NCBI GenBank assembly: GCA_003165795.1
Contig: PMWW01000180.1
Coordinates: 5,966-45,677 of the forward strand
DNA: 39,712 bases
Direction: 5' to 3'
From: Acidobacteriaceae bacterium
Lineage (GTDB): Bacteria > Acidobacteriota > Terriglobia > Terriglobales > Acidobacteriaceae
This document shows, piece by piece, positions 1 through 8,370 of this stretch (position 1 is its first letter; every line of letters begins with the position of its first letter). The position numbers were made by a program, and so were the translations under genes. The notes under the pieces were generated by a model that was given only the letters and a program-made list of their open reading frames with translations, was not told the DNA's origin and did no database searches.

Positions 1-98
1 CACCGCTTTTGTGCGAGTTGGGGGTGGTTGAGCGCCGGGTAAAGTGAGAAATAATCCCGAGCCGCGCTATCGCAGTATCGACGGTTATCAAGTTGCGA

Positions 99-229
99 CT
101 AGAGCCATCTCATAAATCGGGTTTGAAAGGGCACGGCTTTAGCCGTGCCGCCAGGGCCGTGTAATGTTGGGCTTTAGCCCCGGAGGTTACTCGGTTGGAA
201 GCGTTACGGATTTATGAGATGGCTTCTAG
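99..229. repeat. Two-hairpin dispersed repeat element with terminal inverted repeats
   Basis: A 15-bp perfect inverted repeat (104-118 against 209-223) extends imperfectly to CTAG at both ends. It encloses two hairpins: a perfect stem GGCACGGC/GCCGTGCC at 130-149 and GGGCTTTAGCCC at 169-180. The same plan of two hairpins with CTTTAG or CTTCAG loops inside terminal repeats recurs elsewhere in the window with other terminal sequences. It holds no coding capacity and looks like a MITE or REP-like element upstream of lemA. Confidence 0.7.
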
Positions 230-370
230 TATGTTGATGCTGTCTGCTAAAGCTAGGAGCTAACGGCTAGCAGCCTCTTAGCAGCGGCGGCAGGGGTCGC
301 GACACAGTCTGTTCGGCCGGCGGCATCGATTTGCAGCTGCGGAAACGTCATTACTGAAAGCGAGACTTCC

Positions 371-982
371 ATGAAAAAGGGACTGATCGTCATTGTTGTG
401 ATCGTGCTGCTGGTGATCTGGCTGGGCGGCATGTTTGTCGGCCATCGCAACGACATGGTGCGCAAACGGGAAGCGGTGAACGCCGCCTGGTCGCAAGTTG
501 ACGTCGTCTTGCAACGCCGCGCCGACCTGATCCCCAACCTGGTGGAAACCGTGAAAGGCTACGCCGCCCAAGAGGTGAAAGTTTTTGGCGACATCGCTGC
601 GGCGCGCGCTGCCTTGATTGGAGCCAAAACTCCGCAGGACAAGATTGCCGCCAACGGACAACTGGATTCCGCGCTGGGCCGCTTGCTGGTCGTGGTGGAG
701 AACTATCCTCAGCTCAGGTCGAATGAAAATTTCCTGCGCCTGCAAGACGAGCTGGCCGGCACCGAGAATCGCATCGCGGTCGAGCGCCGCCGCTACAACG
801 AGACGGTGCAGGACTACAACACCTACATCAGCCTCTTCCCCAACAACATTGTCGCCAGCCTGTCGGGCTTCACCCGCAACGATGCCTACTTCAAGACCGA
901 CGAAGGCGCGCGGCAAGCTCCCAAGGTGAATTTTGGAGCGCCTGCCGCACCCCAACAACCCGCCCCCGCGCCGGCCCAGTAG
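371..982 (+). CDS. lemA: LemA family membrane protein
   Basis: This 203-residue protein has one N-terminal membrane helix (about residues 4-24, rich in V, I and L). A helical LemA domain follows, with the family-typical stretch AWSQVDVVLQRRADLIPNLVETV at about residues 40-62. The tail is Pro/Ala/Gln-rich and probably disordered. LemA proteins are membrane-anchored four-helix bundles of poorly known role, often next to TPM-domain (YgcG) genes. No such partner follows here, so lemA stands alone between two repeat elements. The ATG is preceded only by a weak purine-rich stretch (GAAAGCGAG). Assignment to the family is firm; the cellular role is unknown. Confidence 0.93.
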   Translation: MKKGLIVIVVIVLLVIWLGGMFVGHRNDMVRKREAVNAAWSQVDVVLQRRADLIPNLVETVKGYAAQEVKVFGDIAAARAALIGAKTPQDKIAANGQLDSALGRLLVVVENYPQLRSNENFLRLQDELAGTENRIAVERRRYNETVQDYNTYISLFPNNIVASLSGFTRNDAYFKTDEGARQAPKVNFGAPAAPQQPAPAPAQ

Positions 983-1134
983 ATTGGCGCTCGGTCAGTT
1001 ACGCGCAACTCTGACGATCCGGCAGCGCTGCACCGCCGCCGTTGCCGGATGGGCTTTCATTCCCGGCCATGGCTAAACCATGGCCAAACTCTGGACAACC
1101 CTAATTTTCCGTGCCACAATCGGCCTATCGTTTT

Positions 1135-1252
1135 AGGGAAGCTCCGATTAAGTCTGGGCCCTCGAAGGGGACGGCCTTCAGACCGTCCGTAAGTGCCCGT
1201 TATAAAGGCTGGGCTTTAGCCCCTGAGGCACTAGCTTAATCAGACCTTCCCT
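1135..1252. repeat. Two-hairpin dispersed repeat element
   Basis: Imperfect terminal inverted repeats (AGGGAAGCTCCGATTA at 1135-1150 against its near complement ending at 1252) enclose two hairpins. These are GGACGG...CCGTCC at 1169-1188 and GGGCTTTAGCCC at 1211-1222. The termini match those of the element at 4869-4992, so the two are copies of one subfamily. It lies about 200 bp upstream of the kinase gene and could influence transcript ends or promoters there. The rest of 983-1447 shows nothing else recognisable. Confidence 0.7.
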
Positions 1253-1447
1253 AGCTCCTGAAAGCCCGCTCCAGATTTAGATTCGCTCCTTGAGGAGTTG
1301 GCACTCAATGCGGACCCTCTTCGTCTCGTTCAACCTTTTGGCTCACCAAAGGACTGGCTGCTTGTCTAAGTTGCCTATACGGGGACCTGGAATTCTGGCC
1401 GATCCGTGGGCCCACTACAACCAGCCTGGAAGAAGGATGTCATCCTG

Positions 1448-4081
1448 ATGTCTGGCCCCGCCGTCCATTCCGTAGCCGCCGGTGGAGCTGACGGCCCTGT
1501 CTTCCTGGCCGGCGATACCATCTGCGACCGCTACACGGTCATTCGATTTATCGCCAAGGGCGGCATGGGAGAAGTGTATGAGGTGGAAGACCAGGAGCTG
1601 AAAACCAGGATTGCGCTGAAGACCATCGCTTCCTCCCGCATGTCTTCCGTCCGGACCAGCAGCCGCTTCAAGCAGGAGATCCAGCTGGCCAGAAGGGTGA
1701 CTCATCCCAATGTCTGCCGGGTCTTTGATCTGGGCCACCATATTCATCCGTCCCATGGCGATGTCCTTTTCCTGACCATGGAGCTGCTGGAGGGCGAAAC
1801 TCTGGCCGCCTATCTCCAATGCCATGGTCCCATGACATGCGATCAGGCCCAACCAATCGTTCGTCAGATGGTTTCTGCCTTATCGGCCGCGCACCATCTG
1901 GGCATCGTGCATCGCGACCTCAAGCCGGGAAACGTAATGTTGTTGCCGGCGCCCGGCGGGCCGGTCGTCAAGGTCACCGACTTCGGTTTGGCCACCAGTC
2001 CCGAGCACGATGAAACCGTATCGCAATCGGTTGAGGTCATGGGTACTCCCGAGTACATGGCGCCCGAGCAGCTGCAAGGCCAGTGCAGCACTCGTACCGA
2101 TGTCTACGCGCTGGGCATAACGGTGTTTCAGATGCTTACCGCGAAGCTGCCGCGTTCGCACGATGCGCCCTTTGGCTCCCCTGACGCCAATACCGCCAAA
2201 CAAATTGGCTCGCGGTGGCGCGGCGCCATCACCCAGTCTCTGGCCCGCGATCCCGCCGCACGTTTCGCCACCGTCGAGGACTTCTGGCGTGCCTTGTCCG
2301 GCGAGGCGCATTTCGGCTGGCCGGCTCTGGTTGCCGGCCTGAAGCGTCATCGCATCCTGTCGGCTGCCGTTGCCCTGCTGGCGCTCGCGGCGGTCACGCT
2401 GTTCGCGCTGGGCGTCATCCGAAATCCTTTCCAGCGGCTGCCGGAACAGAAACACATTGCCGTGCTCCCCTTTGAGAACATCGGCAACGACGCCGCCAAC
2501 CAGGCTTTCGCCGAAGGCGTAGCCGATAGCTTGACCAGCAAGCTATCGCAACTGGAGCGCTATCAGAAGTCCTTCTGGGTTGTGCCCTCCAGTGATACGC
2601 GGACCGTCAAGAGTCTGGACGAAGCCTATCGCAACTTAGGCGTTACTCTTGCGGTCACCGGAAGCATTGAACATACTTCGCAAGGTCTTAATCTTACCGC
2701 CAACATAGTCGATCCTAAGAACCATCGACAGCTGGCGTCGCGCTCCATCCACGTGGATTCTGCCAACCTGGATGAAATGCAGCAGCATGTCTGGGAGTCG
2801 GTGGCCGACATGCTCGATTTGCAGATTAGCTCACAAATGAAAGAAGAACTGGCCGCCGGCGAAACCACACGCCCAGGCGCTTACGAACTCTATGAGCAGG
2901 GCGTGGGATATCTCAATCGTTTAGATTTGGACAATGTAAATATGGCAATCGAATTGTTCAATAAAGCTCTTAAGGAGGATCCCGGGTATGCCCTGGCTTA
3001 TGCCGGTCTTGGTAGCGCTTATGCGGCGAAATACGAGCGAACCAGAGATCCCCGATGGATCGAGCAGGCCACACAGGATGCAAGACACGCACTGGAATTA
3101 AACGGTCAGTTAGTTCCAAGTCTGGCTGCGTTGGCCAGAGTGTACCAGCAAACCGGAAACCTGGACAAAGCGCTACTGGAATATCAGCAGGTACTCCAAG
3201 AAGATCCAGCGGTCATTGAGGCCGAGTATCGTATCGGCGAAATCTACGATACCCAAGGTAAGTACCTTGAAGCTGAGGAAGCTTATAGAAATGTGATCAG
3301 CCGCCGTCCTGGCTATTGGCTCGGCTACAGCGGGCTCGGCAACTCTTTTTATCATCACGGCGAGTTTTCGAAGGCCGCCGAGCAGTTTCAGATCGTAATT
3401 GCATTGGCTCCTGATAAATCTCTTGGATACTATAACTTGGGCGCAGCCTATCTTGGATCGGGCCGCTATGAAGATGCCATTGCGGTTCTAAAGAAAGGCC
3501 TTAGTATTCAACCGCACTGTGACGCCTGGACAAACTTGGGATCAGCCTATATGTATCTGGGCCGTTACGAACAAGCCGCAGATGCCATGAAAAAAGCCAC
3601 TGAGCTAAGCCCCCACGATCATATTATGTGGCGGAATCTTGCCGATAGTTATCATCAGATTCCGTCCCGCCAAGCGGAGGCAAGGCAGGCATATCAAAAA
3701 GCATTGGAGACCGCCGCCGCTCAGCTCAAGGTCAATCCTAATGATACAGAAGTGTTGAGCGGCATCGCGCTATATGATGCCCATCTTGGGCAAACCAAGG
3801 ATGCTGAGACCTACATCTCCCGGGCCTTGCAATTGTCCCCCAGAAATAGCGATACCCTGTTTACATCCGCCATAGTCTATGAGATCATCAACGACCGCGA
3901 AAAGGCATTGCAAGCGGTCGACGAAGCGGTGAAGGCTGGCTACTCGCTGGACGAGATCGAGAAAGAGCCGGAACTTCGGCTCCTACAGGCTGACCCTCGA
4001 TACCAGCGATGGCTGCATCAACAAAAGACGGGATCAAGTAGCACCGCACATACCATCGAGATGGAGGGAATATATGCATGA
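1448..4081 (+). CDS. Transmembrane Ser/Thr protein kinase with FlgO/TolB-like and TPR sensor region
   Basis: This is a membrane-anchored Hanks-type kinase. The start is taken at ATG 1448, which has AGAAGGA 10 nt upstream; the frame is open from a GTG at 1406. With the ATG start the protein has 877 residues. The kinase domain spans about 27-285 and has the Gly loop AKGGMGEVY, the ALKTI lysine, HRDLKPGN (about 155), DFGLA (about 178) and APEQ, so it should be active. A membrane helix lies at about 302-325. After it comes a segment starting IAVLPFENIG, like the domain seen in many acidobacterial kinases and CadC-like regulators, then many TPR units from about 475 to 850. The TPR side should be periplasmic. 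The gene overlaps the next one by 8 bp, so the small exported Cys-rich protein is translationally coupled and may be a ligand or partner (inference). Confidence 0.93.
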   Translation: MSGPAVHSVAAGGADGPVFLAGDTICDRYTVIRFIAKGGMGEVYEVEDQELKTRIALKTIASSRMSSVRTSSRFKQEIQLARRVTHPNVCRVFDLGHHIHPSHGDVLFLTMELLEGETLAAYLQCHGPMTCDQAQPIVRQMVSALSAAHHLGIVHRDLKPGNVMLLPAPGGPVVKVTDFGLATSPEHDETVSQSVEVMGTPEYMAPEQLQGQCSTRTDVYALGITVFQMLTAKLPRSHDAPFGSPDANTAKQIGSRWRGAITQSLARDPAARFATVEDFWRALSGEAHFGWPALVAGLKRHRILSAAVALLALAAVTLFALGVIRNPFQRLPEQKHIAVLPFENIGNDAANQAFAEGVADSLTSKLSQLERYQKSFWVVPSSDTRTVKSLDEAYRNLGVTLAVTGSIEHTSQGLNLTANIVDPKNHRQLASRSIHVDSANLDEMQQHVWESVADMLDLQISSQMKEELAAGETTRPGAYELYEQGVGYLNRLDLDNVNMAIELFNKALKEDPGYALAYAGLGSAYAAKYERTRDPRWIEQATQDARHALELNGQLVPSLAALARVYQQTGNLDKALLEYQQVLQEDPAVIEAEYRIGEIYDTQGKYLEAEEAYRNVISRRPGYWLGYSGLGNSFYHHGEFSKAAEQFQIVIALAPDKSLGYYNLGAAYLGSGRYEDAIAVLKKGLSIQPHCDAWTNLGSAYMYLGRYEQAADAMKKATELSPHDHIMWRNLADSYHQIPSRQAEARQAYQKALETAAAQLKVNPNDTEVLSGIALYDAHLGQTKDAETYISRALQLSPRNSDTLFTSAIVYEIINDREKALQAVDEAVKAGYSLDEIEKEPELRLLQADPRYQRWLHQQKTGSSSTAHTIEMEGIYA

Positions 4082-4592
4082 CAAATGCTCAGTCCGATTT
4101 GGGCTCATTGTGGCATTGATGACCACACTACCCTGGCTCGCCGCTCTTGCCAACACGCCGGGGACTTGCGCCAACGCCTGTACGAATACTTGCGGAGCGG
4201 GTGGGACTTGTCGGATCCAGATTAGCCGCTCGGTATTAGCCAACGGCATGGTGACTGCGACTATTAATGGTACACCGACGGCTGTAACAACTTTTTGCGT
4301 TCCAGCGGGAACGGTCGTTACCTGGATAATGGCGGATGCGGATGCCACTTCATTTGCAGACGTAAGGTTTGACAAGGACGAGTATCCATTCTCAGGTAGT
4401 TCATTTGGAATTGATTCTCAGAACAGCATAGGTGAAACAGCTTCGACCTCAGGGTGTTATGTTTTTTCCGTCTCCGACTGTAACTACCTGGGCAGCCAGT
4501 GCCAGAGCTCCGATCCCAAGGTGGTGGTCACGGGTACGGGCATAGAAACGATGGGCGCCAAGAATAAGAAGGCACGCCAAGATAGTCACTGA
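4074..4592 (+). CDS. Small exported Cys-rich protein coupled to the kinase gene
   Basis: This 172-residue protein has a clear signal peptide (positive start, hydrophobic IVALMTTLPWLAALA, likely cleavage near residue 26). The mature part has eight cysteines, four of them clustered within about 14 residues near its N-terminus. That pattern suggests disulfides and an extracytoplasmic location. The middle contains VPAGTVVTW, a beta-strand pattern that could fit a cupredoxin-like sandwich, but I do not recognise a family. The start is supported by GGAGGGA 4-6 nt upstream, and the gene begins inside the last codons of the kinase gene in another frame. Co-translation with the kinase suggests a shared pathway. 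Function unknown. Confidence 0.8.
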   Translation: MHDKCSVRFGLIVALMTTLPWLAALANTPGTCANACTNTCGAGGTCRIQISRSVLANGMVTATINGTPTAVTTFCVPAGTVVTWIMADADATSFADVRFDKDEYPFSGSSFGIDSQNSIGETASTSGCYVFSVSDCNYLGSQCQSSDPKVVVTGTGIETMGAKNKKARQDSH

Positions 4593-4704
4593 TGCACGGT
4601 TTTGATGGAAGCTAGTTGCGAGGATGGGAAACGAACGGGGCGCGACTAGAACGGCATGTTGGCCGACCTAGTATTCGCACCCAAACGGAACCCGCTAGAG
4701 TGGC

Positions 4705-4861
4705 GTCCCGCAATTTCATGTCATAACTCCGAAGTTAAAATATTGCCGGAACGTCCTCACCGCAGCGGCTAAAGCCGCCCTATACATGCACTTTTACGGC
4801 ACGGCTGAAGCCGTGCCCTTTCAAACACAACGGCTGAGTTTTGCCACGAACTTGCGGGACA
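4705..4861. repeat. Two-hairpin repeat element, reverse orientation
   Basis: Degenerate terminal inverted repeats (GTCCCGCAA...at 4705-4729 against 4836-4860) enclose GCGGCTAAAGCCGC at 4765-4778 and the perfect stem GGCACGGC/GCCGTGCC at 4798-4817. The loops read TAAAG and TGAAG, so the element lies reversed relative to the copy at 99-229. Its right terminus recurs as a 29-bp inverted copy with one mismatch at 5098-5126. Confidence 0.6.
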
Positions 4862-4868
4862 CGACGCT

Positions 4869-4992
4869 AGGGAAACTCTGATTAAGTCTGATTTCTTGAA
4901 GGGGACGGCCTTGAGGCCGTCCGTAAATGCCGCAGAATCACTTCGGCTTCAGCCGCTGAGGGAATTGCTGTGACTTAATCAGAGTCTCCTTA
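4869..4992. repeat. Two-hairpin repeat element, same subfamily as 1135-1252
   Basis: The termini AGGGAAACTCTGATTAAG and the facing CTTAATCAGAGT form an inverted repeat. Inside are a perfect 8-bp stem GGACGGCC/GGCCGTCC (4903-4922) and CGGCTTCAGCCG (4944-4955). The element sits between the 29-bp inverted repeats at 4833-4861 and 5098-5126, so it may have inserted into or beside an older element. With its neighbours it fills most of the gap 4593-5291, in which I see no gene. Confidence 0.65.
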
Positions 4993-5097
4993 GCAATCAT
5001 TCCCGTCCCCGACTTGGTGCTTGGAGTTCGGCTGTCTTACTCGACTGGGTCGTGATGCGCTTCGGCAGGGAAATCCCGATGTGATCGATGATCGGCT

Positions 5098-5126
5098 GTC
5101 CCGCAAGTTCGTGGCAAAATTCAGCG
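5098..5126. repeat. Solitary repeat terminus, inverted copy of 4833-4861
   Basis: This 29-bp stretch is the reverse complement of 4833-4861 with one mismatch, the last 23 bp toward the centre being perfect. The two arms are about 236 bp apart and flank the element at 4869-4992. It is probably one end of a further, truncated element, cut short by the repeat at 5156-5287. Confidence 0.65.
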
Positions 5127-5155
5127 TAGTGTTTGCCAGGGCACGACTTCACAGT

Positions 5156-5287
5156 TTGCTGAAAAACTCGGTCTGAGGTGATTTTGAAGGGGCGTAGCTT
5201 TAGCTACGCCGTAGTAAGCCCTTTATTTTTGTTATCCCTCGGCGGCTTCGGTCGCCGAGGGATTTGCCCCTCCGACTTTTTCAGCAA
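5156..5287. repeat. Two-hairpin repeat element ending just after the HEAT gene
   Basis: The terminal inverted repeats TTGCTGAAAAACTCGG (5156-5171) and its complement (5272-5287) match at 15 of 16 positions. Hairpin one is a perfect GGCGTAGC-TTTA-GCTACGCC (5191-5210). Hairpin two is CCCTCGGCG/CGCCGAGGG (5236-5261). The spacer between the hairpins resembles those at about 37757-37785 and 39218-39238. The element lies 4 bp past the HEAT-protein stop codon and could act as its transcript terminator or 3' stabiliser. Confidence 0.7.
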
Positions 5288-5291
5288 CCGG

Positions 5292-6278
5292 CTAGATTTC
5301 AAAGTGGCGCTCAAACATCTCGCTCAGCAGCTTATTGCCGCGTCCCCGCACTACCGCAGCTACCGGCTGCTTTATACTTTCATTTCCCTTGTAAATCGCC
5401 AGCGCCGCCACTACGTCAGAGGCAGTCTGTGGGCTTTCCGTTTCCAGCAACCAGCGCAGAAACTCGATGGCCTCCTCCAATCGCGAGGCGGCCATGGCTG
5501 CCAGCAACACTTTGCGGCACGAGCGGCCCGCCGTCCGCTGCCATTTTTCCTTGAGCACCTCGAATGCCGGTCGCAAGCGCGATTCTCCAAGCGCCCAGAT
5601 GGCTGCTTCCGAGATCGCCTCGTCATCGTCATCGATGTACCTGGCAACGAAGCGCAGCGATTGTTCCGGGGCGGCCGCGAGCAATCCAGTAAAGCATTCG
5701 CCTAAAACCTCGATTTCGGCATCTCCGGTCAGGGCTTTCAGTCGAAGCAACAGCACGCCAGCGTCGCCACCATTCGAGGCCAGGGCACGAACCGCACCCA
5801 GCCTCGCGTGAGCCTCCGGATCGACCAGGATCTGGACGACTTCCGCCAGCGCGTTGGCGTGACCGGTTCGGACCAAGCCCTGCGCGCTCATGCCTCGCAG
5901 GACCGCGGCAGTGTCCACGGATGGCCCAAAGGAAGCCTCTTTCTGGATGTGTCTCAGCCCGCTTAGGTACACTTCAGCCTCGCGACAGTCCATCTCGTAC
6001 AAGGCGGCGGTGATTTCAGTGAGGGCCGCGCAACGTTTGTCGAGCTGCTGCGGATTCTTCATGAACCGATTGAAAGCCGCGACCAGATCAGGCACAAGTT
6101 CCGACACTCGCAACTCGCCGCTGAGTTTGGCTGCCTTGGCAACAACTAGGTTCGACCGATTGCCCAGATAGCTGCGGAGTTCCCCGGTTACCAGCTCTGG
6201 GGTCGCCGTGCGCAGCTCACCCAGCCGGTTCAACGCGGTTTCAATGGGATCGGATTTCCGCATATGCTGTGCGGCCAC
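5292..6278 (-). CDS. HEAT-repeat protein
   Basis: A 328-residue soluble protein made of successive antiparallel helix pairs. Several units read like HEAT/PBS-lyase repeats: AHARLGAVRALASNGGDAGVL (mid-protein) and DEAISEAAIWALGESRLRPA (C-terminal third). There is no signal peptide and no catalytic motif, so it is most likely a protein-interaction scaffold. Translation may begin at GTG 6278 or ATG 6263; neither has a convincing Shine-Dalgarno sequence. It stands alone on the minus strand about 130 bp from the M56/BlaI pair, which reads the same way, so they could share a transcript. Function unknown. Confidence 0.8.
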   Translation of the reverse strand: MAAQHMRKSDPIETALNRLGELRTATPELVTGELRSYLGNRSNLVVAKAAKLSGELRVSELVPDLVAAFNRFMKNPQQLDKRCAALTEITAALYEMDCREAEVYLSGLRHIQKEASFGPSVDTAAVLRGMSAQGLVRTGHANALAEVVQILVDPEAHARLGAVRALASNGGDAGVLLLRLKALTGDAEIEVLGECFTGLLAAAPEQSLRFVARYIDDDDEAISEAAIWALGESRLRPAFEVLKEKWQRTAGRSCRKVLLAAMAASRLEEAIEFLRWLLETESPQTASDVVAALAIYKGNESIKQPVAAVVRGRGNKLLSEMFERHFEI

Positions 6279-6409
6279 AGACCGCAGCCGGCACCTCAGG
6301 ACAGGTTCCGAAGGTGCGCCCTTTCAAAACCCAAAATGAAAGCGCGTTGTCCGGCAACCGCTGTTCGGTAGTGGCTCAGTGGGCACGGTTGTGAAAGATA
6401 TCGGGCGTT

Positions 6410-7390
6410 CTAATGGACCAGTTGTTCGAGGGCTTGGTGGACTGCGGCGAGGCTGCCGGGCCAGAGCGCCACCGTGACTGCGGCGGTGAGAATCAATGCG
6501 CCCGCGCTGGTCAACAACGGAATGAGCACCTTTACCGGCTTCTCCGGTTTGGGTTGCGGACGGAGCAAGCGATCGACTCGCCGGAGCAGCTCATGGTCAC
6601 CCTCCATCAACGAGCTGGACAGGTAGGTGAGCTCGGGTTGGGTCCCCATCTTGGCGACCCGTACCAGGGCTGCGGCAAGCGAGAGAGCACGCCGCACGTC
6701 TCCCGAGGTCGCCTGGTCGTCGGCCGCCCACTCCGTGAACCTCGCCCAACCACGTTCCAGAGATCCAAATGTGCGAACGAAAGGCAGCACGTCAGGAGCA
6801 AGCAAAATCAGAAACCGCTTAAGATTGTCGCCCGCGGTGCAATGCGCCCGTTCGTGACGCAAAGCGGCTTCTCTTTGCTCAGCGGAAAGGCCGCGCAGCA
6901 CCCGACGGGAGATCACCAGCTGCGGATGGAGCACTCCGGCAACCGCCAAAACGGGGGCCCTGTCGGCCAGCAGCAATGCTGGAGAAGCCTCACCCGGCAC
7001 CATGATTTTGCGGCCATGCTGCTCGCAGCGATGCAGGTAACGAGTCGTGCCACGCACCGCGCCCACCGCACGGACGATGGCGAGCGAGCAAATTGAAGCT
7101 CCCAACACCGCCGTCAGGAAACACACCAAACCGACCTTTTCCCCGGTCGCCTCAGGCTCGAACCACAAGTAGCTGGGAATGCAGAAGGCGATCACCGCAA
7201 ATAAGGTGAGCACCAGCGGAGCCATGCGTAGACCGAAAAGAAACCGGGCCGCGGAACTCGGCTTCATGTGCTCGGCCATTCGGACCGCCGTGCCGGCGCC
7301 CAGGCGCGCTGCCATCGCCAGCGCCAGATGGATCATGAAAAACGAGGCGCAGCACAAGCAAAGCAGCCGCATGGTGTAAGTCAGATTCAT
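6410..7390 (-). CDS. M56-family (BlaR1-like) membrane metalloprotease without sensor domain
   Basis: This 326-residue protein has hydrophobic segments at about residues 7-27, 53-77 and 84-108 and a final one at about 288-310. The zinc-protease motif HERAH lies at 179-183, just after SRRVLRGLSAEQREAALR, as in BlaR1/MecR1 peptidases. The C-terminal penicillin-binding sensor of BlaR1 is absent; the protein ends after the last helix. The start codon overlaps the stop of the upstream BlaI-type gene by 4 bp (ATGA), a conserved pairing. By analogy, its activation would lead to cleavage of that repressor and derepression. The signal sensed is unknown. Confidence 0.88.
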   Translation of the reverse strand: MNLTYTMRLLCLCCASFFMIHLALAMAARLGAGTAVRMAEHMKPSSAARFLFGLRMAPLVLTLFAVIAFCIPSYLWFEPEATGEKVGLVCFLTAVLGASICSLAIVRAVGAVRGTTRYLHRCEQHGRKIMVPGEASPALLLADRAPVLAVAGVLHPQLVISRRVLRGLSAEQREAALRHERAHCTAGDNLKRFLILLAPDVLPFVRTFGSLERGWARFTEWAADDQATSGDVRRALSLAAALVRVAKMGTQPELTYLSSSLMEGDHELLRRVDRLLRPQPKPEKPVKVLIPLLTSAGALILTAAVTVALWPGSLAAVHQALEQLVH

Positions 7391-7815
7391 GGTTTGCCCA
7401 GTTGCAAAAGCTCCCGGCGCTTCCTGCGGATCTTCTCTTCCAGTTCGTCCAGCAGCAAGGCATCGTGCTGGCCAACCGCGTCAACCAGAGATGAGAGCAA
7501 CAGCTCGCGAGAAGGCTGCGGTCCCGCCAGAAATCCGGCTACCAAGTCGCCCGCCCGCCTACGTTCCCATTCCTGGCTGGACAAATGAGCGGAATAGAGA
7601 AAAGCGCGCTCCGACTTCTGGCGATCCAACAATCCCTTCTTGAACAGCCGGTCGAGCGTGGTCATTACCGTGGTGTAGGCCAGCTTGCTTTCCAGCTTCT
7701 CCACCACGTCGCGCACGCTGCACTCGCCGACGGCCCAAACCACCTCCATAACATGGATCTCTAGCGGGCCCAGCATAAGTTGCCGGCTCGCACTTGCGGA
7801 TGAATTCCTAATCAA
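7387..7815 (-). CDS. BlaI/MecI/CopY-family transcriptional repressor
   Basis: This is a winged-helix repressor of 142 residues if it starts at the TTG at 7815. That start has GAGGA about 6 nt upstream and gives the usual family length. The frame stays open upstream to 8067, but that extension (Pro/Gly/Arg-rich) is unlike BlaI and is not accepted. The hallmark segments are LGPLEIHVMEVVW, CSVRDVVEKLESKLAYTTVMTTLDRLFKKGLL (recognition helix and wing) and a C-terminal helical dimer region. It overlaps the M56 gene by 4 bp and should be its proteolytic target. It probably represses its own operon and perhaps others. Confidence 0.87.
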   Translation of the reverse strand: MIRNSSASASRQLMLGPLEIHVMEVVWAVGECSVRDVVEKLESKLAYTTVMTTLDRLFKKGLLDRQKSERAFLYSAHLSSQEWERRRAGDLVAGFLAGPQPSRELLLSSLVDAVGQHDALLLDELEEKIRRKRRELLQLGKP

Positions 7816-8146
7816 GGTAAGTCCTCGTGCCAGAAGCTTAAAGCGGGCTCCTTCGTTTGTCAATTTAAAGGTGCTGGTTGCGGGTCGGCCGCCGTCCCGT
7901 AGTTCCCGTTGCGGAGAATACTCCGCTCCCCGAAAACTGACGAGGCCCGGTTCACCTAGAGCAGGTCCGGGGCCCCGCTCTGTATCGACTATTGCTGTTA
8001 GTGGATTACCGACTTTAGGGATTTTCGACCCGGCTCCCTGCGGGGCGTCGGCCGTCGCTTCGATCATCGAATTGAAGGCGTTTTTGTTGCCATGATGAGA
8101 CTTTTGTGCCGCCCATAATGGCGACGATTCATTATCGTTTCCGGAA

Positions 8147-8177
8147 ATCAGTAGTAACTACGTCATTAATAGTTGCT
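8147..8177. promoter_or_regulatory. Possible repressor operator in the divergent blaI / secreted-protein gap
   Basis: GTAGTAACTAC (8151-8161) is an 11-bp perfect interrupted palindrome. AGTAACTA is repeated inverted with one mismatch 9 bp further on (TAGTTGCT). BlaI-family operators often contain TAGTA/GTAGT half-sites, and this lies in the 7816-8370 gap between divergent genes. That is suggestive only. Nothing else was recognised in the gap. Confidence 0.25.
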
Positions 8178-8370
8178 TCTCCCTGTGGGCTGTGATACAA
8201 GTGCAGCACCCCCTAGGATGCTGGTTTTATTTTGGCAAGCAAAAGGCAAATTGCGGTCGGTTCCTCAGATCACGCCGTTTAACTACCACCCCTGATGTTT
8301 GGGAAATCGCTCCACGCGAGGCCATTCGCGCGCTGTGGAGATCACGTGGAGAAGAAGGAGAATGGGAAGA

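Noticed and set aside
278-958. Long minus-strand frame (226 codons)
   Set aside because: It lies antisense to lemA, has a His/Gln-rich shadow-frame composition and no recognisable domain.
4705-5287. Possible CRISPR array or riboswitch
   Set aside because: The repeats are inverted hairpin elements of unequal spacing, not regularly spaced direct repeats, and no cas gene or conserved aptamer core is visible.
7816-8067. N-terminal extension of the BlaI-type repressor to 226 residues
   Set aside because: The extension is unlike any BlaI protein. A TTG at 7815 with a good ribosome-binding site gives the normal family length.
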